A stretch of 14,406 nucleotides of DNA from Rhodospirillales bacterium. Lineage in GTDB: Bacteria > Pseudomonadota > Alphaproteobacteria > Acetobacterales > Acetobacteraceae. The translations under genes were made by a program, and so were the position numbers. The notes beneath the pieces are model-generated. The model was not told the origin of the DNA. It did not search any database and saw nothing but the letters and a program-made list of their open reading frames with translations. Positions 6,651 through 13,338 of this stretch are shown here, piece after piece; within the stretch, counting starts at the first letter, position 1; every line of letters begins with the position of its first letter. The stretch is from positions 1-14,406 of the forward strand of contig JANXXW010000310.1 of assembly GCA_025350425.1 (NCBI GenBank). Reading direction: 5' to 3'.

Positions 6651-7741
6651 GTTGCCTGCACCCGGCCTCGCCAGCGCACTGGCGCCCGGCCGCCGCGCAG
6701 CAGCGCGCACCACTGCAGGGCCAGATTCACCATCATCGCCACCGGCGTCAGCACCACCGTCACCCAACTCTGGCGGAAGCGCCACGCGACGGCACACCTC
6801 GCCACCGCCAGCAACGCCACGCACGCCACCAGCACCGGCGAGGGCGACAGCACCGCCAGCACTGGCGCCAGCACGAAGCCGCCGCCCAGCAATATGGTCC
6901 AGATCGGCAGCGCCTTCGGCTTGGCGAGCCCCTCCCGCGCATTCTTGGAGAAACCGGCCCAGCTCGCCGTCCATCCCTCATACATCCGGCAGCTCGCCAA
7001 CCCGGTCCCGTCGAACAGGGCCGTCATGTGGCCGGCCTCGCGGAACGCGCGGGGCAACGTCACGCCGTCATGCCAGCTTCGGCTGATCGCCCCATGGCCG
7101 CCCATCGCGTGATAGGCCGCCGCGTCCGCCACCATGATCTGTCCGCACCCGGCCCCAAGGCCCGGCTGGCGTGAGCGGCGCATCTGGGCCAGCGGGAGAT
7201 AGCCGAGCAGCAGCACGTGGATCAGCGGCACCAGCAGCATCTCGCCCAAACTCAGCGCCAGTTCACGCGGAAACGCCGATGCCAACCCAGCCGCCTCCGC
7301 GCGCAGCCCCGCCGCCAGCCTGGCCACCGCGTCGGGCTCCAACCGCACGTCGGCGTCGATGAACAGCAACACCGGATGCGTCGCCGCCCGCCCGCCCGCC
7401 AGGCACGCGTGCATCTTGCCACTCCATCCCACCGGAAGCGCTGGGGGCGAGACCACGCGCACGCGCGGATCGACCGCCATGCGTTCTGCCACCAGTGCGG
7501 GCGTCGCGTCCGTGGACTGGTCGTCCACCACCACGATCTCGATTACGCACCCCGTGCTGGCACGGACGGCGTCCACGCAGGCGCCAATGTTGGCCGCCTC
7601 GTCACGCGCCGGGATCACCACCGAGACCGCTAAACCCGGTGGGATGGTGACCGGGGGAGGGCGGAAGAGCGCCAGGTTCCATAACGTCATGCCCGCTGGC
7701 AAAGCGGCCAGCACGGAGGCAAGGGTCGCCAGCGCCGTCAT
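6647..7741 (-). CDS. crtQ: GT2-family glycosyltransferase, CrtQ-like
   Basis: Membrane-anchored family 2 glycosyltransferase of 364 residues, close in layout to CrtQ, which attaches glucose to the carboxyl group of a C30 carotenoic acid. An N-terminal membrane segment (about 3-25) precedes the GT-A domain: VSVVIPARDEAANIG (39-53), VVDDQSTDAT (71-80), the GWSGKMHAC donor loop (105-113) and the metal-binding DxD in FIDADV (D129, D131). GCGQIMVADAAAY (198-210) and RSWHDGVTLPRAF (221-233) correspond to the later acceptor and catalytic part. Two or three hydrophobic segments follow after residue 280. The ATG overlaps the acyltransferase stop (ATGA) and its own stop overlaps the TTG of the aldehyde dehydrogenase, so translation is likely coupled. 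The sugar donor is not determinable; UDP-glucose is the usual one for CrtQ. Symbol given by similarity and context. Confidence 0.85.
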   Translation of the reverse strand: MTALATLASVLAALPAGMTLWNLALFRPPPVTIPPGLAVSVVIPARDEAANIGACVDAVRASTGCVIEIVVVDDQSTDATPALVAERMAVDPRVRVVSPPALPVGWSGKMHACLAGGRAATHPVLLFIDADVRLEPDAVARLAAGLRAEAAGLASAFPRELALSLGEMLLVPLIHVLLLGYLPLAQMRRSRQPGLGAGCGQIMVADAAAYHAMGGHGAISRSWHDGVTLPRAFREAGHMTALFDGTGLASCRMYEGWTASWAGFSKNAREGLAKPKALPIWTILLGGGFVLAPVLAVLSPSPVLVACVALLAVARCAVAWRFRQSWVTVVLTPVAMMVNLALQWCALLRGGRAPVRWRGRVQAT

Positions 7742-8559
7742 CGTGCCCCGTCGCGCCGAGGAACCTCATGGGCAAGCTGGGCGCGACGGCCACGCGACCA
7801 CGCCTTCAATCGGCGCCAGATGTCATAGATGCCACCTACCCCGGAGGTGCCGGACAGCAGCGATACGAACAGGGCCGGATCGCGCGTAGCACTTTCGGCC
7901 GCGAGAACATCCATGCTGGCAGTCAACTCCCGTTCGAGCAGCACGGTCCAATCGGCCACGCTCCGGTCCCGGCTCGCTTCCAACGGCGTCCCGAACCGCA
8001 ACAGCACCTCCGGCTTGCGCTCGTTCCAGAACGTGTACTCGACCGCCACTGGGATCAGCACGGCCCGATCCACGCGGCGGGCGAGATGCGCGGGGCCCGC
8101 GCGCAGCCGCACCGGCCGCAGCCGTGGATCGGTAAAAGATCCCTCCGCCGTGATCCACAGAGCGCTTGCCGGGTGGGACAGCACGCGTTGGCTGACGTTG
8201 AGGAACCGCGCCGCGCCGCGGGGTTGATCGACATCGACACCAAACACGCCGAACCGCCGCAGCAATGCGTAACGCTCGAGCGACTTGGCCTCCATCGGCC
8301 CGAACGACAGCCGATCCGGCATCAGCTTGGCGCTCAGCAGGATGAACAGCGCCGGGTCCCACCAGGAGGAGTGGTTGGTGTAGAGGATAACCGGACGGTT
8401 CTCCGGAAACGCCGGGAGTCCGGTGCGGGACATCCGGACCGCATCGAACCCTTGCCAGAAATACCAGCGCAGATACCAACTGAACAAACGAAACAGCACG
8501 GGCGAACGCACTGCAAGCGGGTCCTCGTCGTCTCCGACGAAACGCCTAGGTTCAGGCAT
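7738..8559 (-). CDS. PlsC-like (LPLAT) acyltransferase, probable carotenoid-glycoside acyltransferase
   Basis: A 273-residue lysophospholipid acyltransferase-superfamily protein. It carries the HX4D catalytic motif as NHSSWWDP (His63, Asp68), a FGPMEAKSLERYALLRRFG block (86-104) in the acyl-acceptor region, and an altered third motif AEGSFTD (138-144) where PlsC proteins usually have PEGTR. Tryptophan- and aromatic-rich segments at 25-37 could sit on the membrane. In this operon it most likely esterifies the sugar of a glycosyl carotenoate with a fatty acid, the job done in Staphylococcus aureus by CrtO, a protein of a different family. Its ATG lies 8 bases inside the end of the upstream desaturase gene, and its stop overlaps the glycosyltransferase start. 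The alternative, a general phospholipid enzyme caught in the operon, is less likely given the coupling. Confidence 0.8.
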   Translation of the reverse strand: MPEPRRFVGDDEDPLAVRSPVLFRLFSWYLRWYFWQGFDAVRMSRTGLPAFPENRPVILYTNHSSWWDPALFILLSAKLMPDRLSFGPMEAKSLERYALLRRFGVFGVDVDQPRGAARFLNVSQRVLSHPASALWITAEGSFTDPRLRPVRLRAGPAHLARRVDRAVLIPVAVEYTFWNERKPEVLLRFGTPLEASRDRSVADWTVLLERELTASMDVLAAESATRDPALFVSLLSGTSGVGGIYDIWRRLKAWSRGRRAQLAHEVPRRDGAR

Positions 8560-10099
8560 GTTCCAGCGTATGCGTGCTGGACGACGGCGTTGCCGCTTGA
8601 TTGGCCCGCGTGTCCTGGTCGAGCGAGTCGGCCGCGATCCAGCCCGACATCAGTACCATCGGCATGCCCGGCCCCGGATGTGCGGCCCCGCCTGCGAGAT
8701 AAAGCCCTGCGAGATCGCGAGACCGGTTGCCCGGCTTGAACGCGCCGAAGAAGCGTCCGTGGCTGGCCAACCCATAGATGGCGCCGTTCAGAACGCTGTA
8801 GCGCTCATGAATGTCCTGCGGGGTTAAGTGCCGCTCGAACACGATACGCTCCTCGAGGTCAGGCATCCCCGCCGTGCGCTTCAGCTTGTCGAGGATCACT
8901 TGGCGATACGCTGGAAACATCTTCTTCCAGTCGTGATGCGGACGCAGATAAGGAGCGTGGACCAACACGTACAACGCTTCCCCGCCAGGTGGCGCCACGC
9001 CGGGTTCCGTGCGGGCGGGAGCGGCGATGTAGGCGGTTGGGTCTGGCGCAGGTTCGCCCATGTCGTAGATGTAGCGGAACTCTTCCTCGGGATCGCGCGA
9101 GAATACGAAATCATGGTGCGCGAGGTGCTCGTACGCGCGGTCGAGACCGAGATACAGCACCACCCCGGAACATGCCGGATCCCGCTTCCATCGTTTCGCA
9201 AAGGTCGCTGCGGGTTTGCCGCCGACCAACTCACGATAGGTCCGCACACTGTCCATATTGGACACGACCTGATCGCAGGCGAATATTTCTCCCGTGTCGG
9301 TTTCAACGCCGCTCGCGCGTCCGTTTTCCATCAGGATGCGGTTCACACCGCACCCTGTGCGGAAATCAACGCCAAGCTCAGACGCAAGCGTTACCATCAC
9401 GTTTGGCACGGCGCGCGTCCCGCCCATCGGGTACCAAATGCCTTCGCTGGTCTGCATGTGCGCAATACCGCACAGCACGGCCGGTGAACCGTAGGGCGAG
9501 CTGCCGACATACTGCACGAAATGATCGAGCATCTGGCTGACGCGCTTATCTGGTACGCGCTTGCGGATTTGGCCGGCGACGGTTGTTCCCATCCGCAATG
9601 CCAGGATGTCGCGTACGGTGGACATCTCCAGATTCTTCTTCATGTCGATCGTGTCGAACACGTCCTCGACCGAACGCCAGAAGAAGAACTTCTCCGACAC
9701 GTCATGCAGCTTGGCACTCATGTCGATGAAGTCGCGATACCCTTGCGCGGAAGCGGGGTTGAGCCGCCCGGCCGCCTCCGCCGTCGCTGCTACGTTCTCC
9801 TGCAGATCGAGCACGGTGCCATCCTCGAAGAAGCAGCGCCATTGCGGATCAAGCCGACGTAGATCGAGGTAGTCTTCCAGCTTACGACCGGACTCGGCGA
9901 ATATTCTTTCCAGCACGCGAGGCACGGTCAGGATGGTTGGTCCCATGTCGAAACGGAAACCATCCTCGTGCAACTCGGCCGCTTTACCGCCGAGCCATTC
10001 GTTGCGTTCGAACAGAACCACCTTGTGGCCCCGTGCGGCCAGCACGCAGGCTGCGGCCAAACCGCCGAGCCCACCGCCTACAACACCGACGCGGCTCAT
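8552..10099 (-). CDS. Carotenoid desaturase/oxidase family (second CrtN-type paralogue, possible CrtP/CrtNb)
   Basis: A 515-residue FAD-dependent flavoprotein of the phytoene desaturase superfamily, full length. The N-terminal dinucleotide fold is VVGGGLGGLAAA (glycines at 8, 10, 13) with the ribose-binding Glu31 in LFERNEWLGGK, followed by the family GFRFDMGPTIL near 47-57. The C-terminal FAD motif is LYLAGGAAHPGPGMP followed by an MSGW helix. The central VGSSPYGSPAVL and GIWYPMGG resemble CrtD-like enzymes more than CrtI. I infer it is the terminal oxidase (CrtP/CrtNb) that makes the aldehyde used by the downstream dehydrogenase, with the other paralogue acting as the desaturase; the reverse assignment cannot be excluded. 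ATG 10099 overlaps the upstream stop as ATGA. Confidence 0.88.
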   Translation of the reverse strand: MSRVGVVGGGLGGLAAACVLAARGHKVVLFERNEWLGGKAAELHEDGFRFDMGPTILTVPRVLERIFAESGRKLEDYLDLRRLDPQWRCFFEDGTVLDLQENVAATAEAAGRLNPASAQGYRDFIDMSAKLHDVSEKFFFWRSVEDVFDTIDMKKNLEMSTVRDILALRMGTTVAGQIRKRVPDKRVSQMLDHFVQYVGSSPYGSPAVLCGIAHMQTSEGIWYPMGGTRAVPNVMVTLASELGVDFRTGCGVNRILMENGRASGVETDTGEIFACDQVVSNMDSVRTYRELVGGKPAATFAKRWKRDPACSGVVLYLGLDRAYEHLAHHDFVFSRDPEEEFRYIYDMGEPAPDPTAYIAAPARTEPGVAPPGGEALYVLVHAPYLRPHHDWKKMFPAYRQVILDKLKRTAGMPDLEERIVFERHLTPQDIHERYSVLNGAIYGLASHGRFFGAFKPGNRSRDLAGLYLAGGAAHPGPGMPMVLMSGWIAADSLDQDTRANQAATPSSSTHTLEHA

Positions 10100-11685
10100 T
10101 GCGCGGCCATCAACTCAGATTCGCGATCGGCAGGCATCGACATGCTGATATTCCAATCGGGCTGGAGGCCAAGATCCTCCGCCAACAGACGCGAAGTAAT
10201 ACGCGCGCTTTCAAAGATCACCGGGAGTCCACTTCCCGGATGCGTTCCGCCGCCGACGAGATAGACGCCGCCGAGATCTTCGAAACGGTTGCGCGGTCGC
10301 ATGTGCAACATTTGGTTTATGGAATGAGCGAGGTTGAAGGTGGCGCCACGATGGATGGACATATCTTGCTCCCATCCAACTGGCGTCAGGACTTTTTCGT
10401 AACGGATCCGCTGGCGAATGTCGGGGATGCCGATCTGCGCCAGTCGGTCGAGCGTGAGGTTACGGTAGCTTTCCTGCTGGGTTGCCCAGTCATATTGCGT
10501 CGCCGTTTTACCGTTGCCATTGTTGCCGACCGGCACCAGCACATACACCGTGGAATGGCCAGCTGGTGCGAGCGTGCTATCTGTTACCGAAGCGTTCTGC
10601 ACATAGAATGACGGCTCCGACGGGGGCGGTCCGCCTGCCTCGATCTCGGCGATGTTACGCCGGTAGTCGCGCGAAAGATGGATCGTGTGGTGCGCGATAT
10701 CCGGCAGATTGCCCTCGATGCCGAGATACAGCATGAACGTGCTGCACGAATACTCTTTGCGATCGATCTTTTTGTCGGTCCAACGACGGCGTAGTGCGTC
10801 GGGCACAAGCGACTTCATGCTGTGCGCGAAATCGGCATTCACCACCACCGCGTCGCATGGTCGATCGACACCGCCGACACGCACGCCGGTCGCACGCCGG
10901 CCATCGAACAGGATTTTTTCTACCGGCGCGCCCAGCTCGATCGATACGCCCAACCGGCGTGCCGCCCGCGCCATGGCCACCATCACCGCACCGCATCCGC
11001 CGGTCGGATGCCATACGCCGAATTCGTACTCCATGAACGCCAGGATGCTGAACAGGCTCGGGCATTTGAACGGAGACATGCCGAGATACTTGCTCTGGAA
11101 CGAAAATGCTAGACGGATCAGGGGATTGGAAAAATAGCTGGAAAGATCGCCATCGAGCGTGCGGTGCGGCCTCAGCAATGGCAGGGCACGTAGCATGTCC
11201 GGGCGAAGCAGCGCGAACGGCGATTCGAACTCATTCTCGAACACTGGCCGGAAAGCTTCCAGCTTGCGTCGGTTGTCCGCCATGAAGCGGGGCAGTGCCA
11301 GCGCGTCCTCAGGTGAGAACCGGGCGACCTCGGCTGCAAGCCGTTCGGGGTCAGACGTCGAATCGATTTGACCTCCTGACTCGAAACTCAGGCGATATTG
11401 GGGGTCCAGCCGGACCATTTCGACTTCATCGGCCAAGTTCATGCCGCAGGACCGAAACACATCCTCCAGCACGCGCGGATACAAGAAGAAGGTCGGTCCC
11501 ATGTCGAACCGGAACTGGCCTACATCGCTATCGGCGACGATGGTGGCGCTACGCCCACCGACGCGATCCAGCCGTTCGTGGATGACCACGTCGGCTCCCG
11601 CGTGGGCGAGAAGCATTGCAGCGGCGAGGCCCCCGGGGCCCGCGCCGATGATTGAAATACGCGGTGTCGCTTTGTTGTTACTCAC
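10096..11685 (-). CDS. crtN: Carotenoid (C30) desaturase, CrtN-like
   Basis: A 529-residue flavoprotein of the phytoene desaturase superfamily, likely removing hydrogens from squalene or dehydrosqualene to give the coloured C30 polyene. FAD motifs are IIGAGPGGLAAA (residues 12-23) with Glu37 in HERLDRVGGRS, FRFDMGPTFFLYP shortly after, and the C-terminal VYLVGGGTHPGSGLP. The middle part FSFQSKYLGMSPFKCPS followed by FGVWHPTGG closely matches the CrtN/CrtI pattern, hence its assignment as the desaturase. The start codon is GTG at 11685, overlapping the DUF2141 stop as GTGA; the next residues SNNKATPRISIIGAG are a normal short lead-in to the Rossmann fold. No strong Shine-Dalgarno precedes it, which fits translational coupling. 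Whether it performs three or four desaturation steps cannot be read from sequence. Confidence 0.88.
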   Translation of the reverse strand: MSNNKATPRISIIGAGPGGLAAAMLLAHAGADVVIHERLDRVGGRSATIVADSDVGQFRFDMGPTFFLYPRVLEDVFRSCGMNLADEVEMVRLDPQYRLSFESGGQIDSTSDPERLAAEVARFSPEDALALPRFMADNRRKLEAFRPVFENEFESPFALLRPDMLRALPLLRPHRTLDGDLSSYFSNPLIRLAFSFQSKYLGMSPFKCPSLFSILAFMEYEFGVWHPTGGCGAVMVAMARAARRLGVSIELGAPVEKILFDGRRATGVRVGGVDRPCDAVVVNADFAHSMKSLVPDALRRRWTDKKIDRKEYSCSTFMLYLGIEGNLPDIAHHTIHLSRDYRRNIAEIEAGGPPPSEPSFYVQNASVTDSTLAPAGHSTVYVLVPVGNNGNGKTATQYDWATQQESYRNLTLDRLAQIGIPDIRQRIRYEKVLTPVGWEQDMSIHRGATFNLAHSINQMLHMRPRNRFEDLGGVYLVGGGTHPGSGLPVIFESARITSRLLAEDLGLQPDWNISMSMPADRESELMAAQ

Positions 11686-12131
11686 GGTTCAAACGTAAGT
11701 GTTATGTCGATTCCCACAACCTTGCCCGCAATTGAAAGTGCCGCGTCATCGAAACGAGGCGGACCGAACCGAAAGGCCGCGCCTCGGCTAAAACCCAATC
11801 CTTCGACCGGTATGCCCAGGAAGTTGGTGTCGATCCGGCCTTTATCATGCACGTCGTGATGCGCCTGCACGGCGTAGATGCCTGGCGGAATGTTCCGGAT
11901 CAAGACCGTTACCTCCCCTGGGTGGGCGGGCGCGGTGCCGACGAACGGGCAAGTCGGTTGTAGGAAGTTTGCCTGGGGGCAGACCGCCACACGTACCGTC
12001 CCGGCTCCCGCGCCGACGTTGAGTATCCGGATTTCGGCCTCGGTGGCGTAGCCCACGACCGGCATGACGAAAGCCATGCCGGTCGCCAACAGGCTTATGG
12101 GTGCATTCACAGGCACGCGACCTCCGACCAT
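11682..12131 (-). CDS. Secreted DUF2141-family protein, first gene of the carotenoid operon
   Basis: A small exported protein (149 residues from ATG 12131) of the DUF2141 family; biochemical function unknown. Residues 11-29 form a hydrophobic signal-peptide core ending near GYA, with possible cleavage before TEAEI, so the mature domain should be periplasmic. The family signature is clear: IPPGIYAVQAHHDVHDKGRID (81-101, split here as a turn plus an HHD/GRID segment), then NFLGIPVEGLGFS (103-115) and FGPPRFDDAA (122-131). Cys51 and Cys61 could form a disulfide. Start is uncertain: ATG 12131 has no ribosome binding site but gives an Arg in the n-region; GTG 12116 and GTG 12110 lie 4 and 10 bases after a GGAGG at 12125-12121. 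A longer frame up to 12248 exists but its extra N-terminus looks non-coding. Its stop overlaps the crtN GTG, so it is co-translated with the pigment enzymes. Confidence 0.82.
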   Translation of the reverse strand: MVGGRVPVNAPISLLATGMAFVMPVVGYATEAEIRILNVGAGAGTVRVAVCPQANFLQPTCPFVGTAPAHPGEVTVLIRNIPPGIYAVQAHHDVHDKGRIDTNFLGIPVEGLGFSRGAAFRFGPPRFDDAALSIAGKVVGIDITLTFEP

Positions 12132-12254
12132 ATCGGCTTGGTTACGCTTATGCCGCATACTCGTTCCATGACCACGACGATCGGCTTCCATGGCAAGGTC
12201 GGCCAGCGCAGCCAGAGGACCGGGCGCTCGCCAAGCGCCTTGAAGCACCGGTGA

Positions 12255-12623
12255 GATGCCGGTAGCGGGGTGGCGAAGAAGGAGCGCAAGGGCATGGAAG
12301 GGCTCGTGAAAGAGACGCTCAAATACTCGGTCCAGGAGGCTCCCGAAGACGAGGAGTTGCTGGATATCGTATTCGTCAATTAATACCAGCGCATGTCACA
12401 TTACGCCATGGCGGGTTTCGCCGCTGCCGCCGGGTATGCCGTGCCGTCTGGCACAAGGGAGCACCTCGCCGGTTTGAAGGGCATCGCCAACGAAACCACC
12501 AAGGCCAGCGATTGCGCTGGAAAATCAGGCGCGAAAGTCGCCGAGGTCGTCTCAAAGGCAAATAAGCCAAGAACAAAGCGATCCGACCGCCCCCTTCGCG
12601 GCAACGGTCGCTGCCTTCATTAA
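12255..12623 (+). pseudogene. Probable YciE/DUF892 ferritin-like pseudogene with in-frame TAA
   Basis: One plus-strand frame reads AKKERKGMEGLVKETLKYS then EAPEDEELLDIVFVN, meets TAA at 12381-12383, and continues in the same frame as YQRMSHYAMAGFAAAAGYA and HLAGLKGIANETTKASD up to a stop at 12621-12623. The order of pieces (a KxCKxMEGL-like motif, an acidic linker, a helix with QR-x-x-HY-x-x-AG, then a final L-x-x-x-x-x-ET helix) fits the second half of YciE-like DUF892 proteins, which are ferritin-like and stress-associated. The first half, with the earlier helices, is not recognisable: an in-frame TGA lies at 12252-12254 and earlier frames are scrambled. I treat it as a truncated, interrupted relic. 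A short real ORF from ATG 12393 (76 codons) is the alternative. Family call moderate. Confidence 0.45.
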
Positions 12624-12720
12624 GAAGGATTCGAACTGGCTCGCTCTCAAGCGGGGCGACGGACTGGCGAGCATGCAGGAACTGGCGGCGAGATTGAGTC
12701 AACTCGGGAAGCAGAACTAG
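12478..12720 (+). pseudogene. Orphan reading-frame tail without start codon, unidentified
   Basis: This frame is open from after TGA 12475-12477 to TAG 12718-12720 and overlaps the end of the DUF892-like relic in another frame. Its second half looks like genuine protein: TAPFAATVAAFIKKDSNW, then an amphipathic helix SMQELAARLSQLGKQN ending at the stop. There is no ATG or GTG ahead of that part, so it is probably the C-terminal remnant of a decayed gene. I do not recognise the family. It ends 13 bases before the 64-codon ORF on the same strand. Low confidence. Confidence 0.25.
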
Positions 12721-12733
12721 GAATGAAGGTCTG

Positions 12734-12928
12734 ATGGAAACAACACCCGAGTTCCAACGCGGCTGGGATGCCGCGTTGCTCGCAGTCCGTGCATGGCACG
12801 AGGCACAGGCCAAGAAAACCTTGATTCAGTCCAGGCGCTCGCGTTTCCCTAAAAACCTGGAGCGGGAATCAGACGTGCACCAACGATCCGCCGAGCAGAT
12901 TGGTATTCTGAGCCCAGACGACGTCTGA
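12734..12928 (+). CDS. Small hypothetical protein, 64 residues
   Basis: The ATG at 12734 is preceded by GAAGG (12725-12729) 4 bases upstream, and the frame ends with TGA at 12926-12928. The product is soluble, charged and probably helical: residues 6-28 (EFQRGWDAALLAVRAWHEAQAKK) form an amphipathic helix with two tryptophans, followed by a basic RRSRFPK segment at 34-40 and a second helical part rich in Glu, Arg and Gln ending in SPDDV. There is no signal peptide, membrane segment or Cys. I do not recognise a named domain. It converges on the response regulator gene with 10 bases between stops. Codon use and ribosome binding site make it likely to be real; function unknown. Confidence 0.6.
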   Translation: METTPEFQRGWDAALLAVRAWHEAQAKKTLIQSRRSRFPKNLERESDVHQRSAEQIGILSPDDV

Positions 12929-12929
12929 G

Positions 12930-12945
12930 GGTTTGCCTTCAAACC
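12930..12945. terminator. Weak hairpin between convergent stops
   Basis: GGTTTG (12930-12935) pairs perfectly with CAAACC (12940-12945) around a 4-base loop, exactly between the stop of the 64-codon ORF (12926-12928) and the stop of the response regulator (12939-12941). Its position suits a shared terminator, but the stem is only 6 bp and has no U-tract in either direction. Confidence 0.25.
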
Positions 12946-13313
12946 GTGCCTGAACCCGGTGCGTGTTCCGCGATCTGCGTGAGCAACAGGGCGAAATCGA
13001 TCGGCTTGGGGTGGTAGTCGTCGCAGCCGGCCGCGATGGCCTTTTCCTTGTCGCCCGACATTGCGTGCGCGGTCAGCGCGATGATGGGTATGGCGGCTGT
13101 TGCCGCTTCCGACTTCAACAGGCGCGCGGCCGACCAGCCATCCAAAACCGGCAGGTTCATATCGAGCAGGATGACATCGGGCAGGATCGCGCGCGCCTGG
13201 TCCACTCCGGACTGACCATCGGTCGCTACGGCGACATCGAACCCTCGTCGCTTCAGGCGCCGGGACAGGAAGTCCCAGATCTCTTCGTGGTCCTCGACCA
13301 GCAGCAGCCGCAT
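12939..13313 (-). CDS. Single-domain response regulator (CheY/DivK-like receiver)
   Basis: A 124-residue stand-alone receiver domain with no output domain. The acidic pocket is Glu7/Asp8 (LLLVEDHEE), the phosphoacceptor is Asp51 in ILLDMNLPVLDGW, the switch Thr81 lies in ALTAHAM and the conserved Lys103 in HPKPID. The DMNLP and ALTAHAM patterns are like DivK and the receiver domains that follow hybrid kinases. ATG 13313 is preferred over the upstream TTG at 13331, because GGAGA lies 8 bases before it and the domain begins directly at MRLLLVED. The gene starts 25 bases after the kinase stop on the same strand, so it is most likely its partner in a phosphorelay. Without an effector domain its output must go through another protein. 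Confidence 0.92.
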   Translation of the reverse strand: MRLLLVEDHEEIWDFLSRRLKRRGFDVAVATDGQSGVDQARAILPDVILLDMNLPVLDGWSAARLLKSEAATAAIPIIALTAHAMSGDKEKAIAAGCDDYHPKPIDFALLLTQIAEHAPGSGTV

Positions 13314-13338
13314 GGCAGCGCTCTCCTTCAAGTTCGGA

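Noticed and set aside
6651..6974. N-terminal extension of the aldehyde dehydrogenase frame by about 108 codons
   Set aside because: This part overlaps the conserved C-terminus of the glycosyltransferase and reads as Gly/Ala/Arg-rich shadow without aldehyde dehydrogenase features.
12107..12379. Minus-strand ORF of 90 codons upstream of DUF2141
   Set aside because: No ribosome binding site or motif; it is antisense to the DUF892-like relic.
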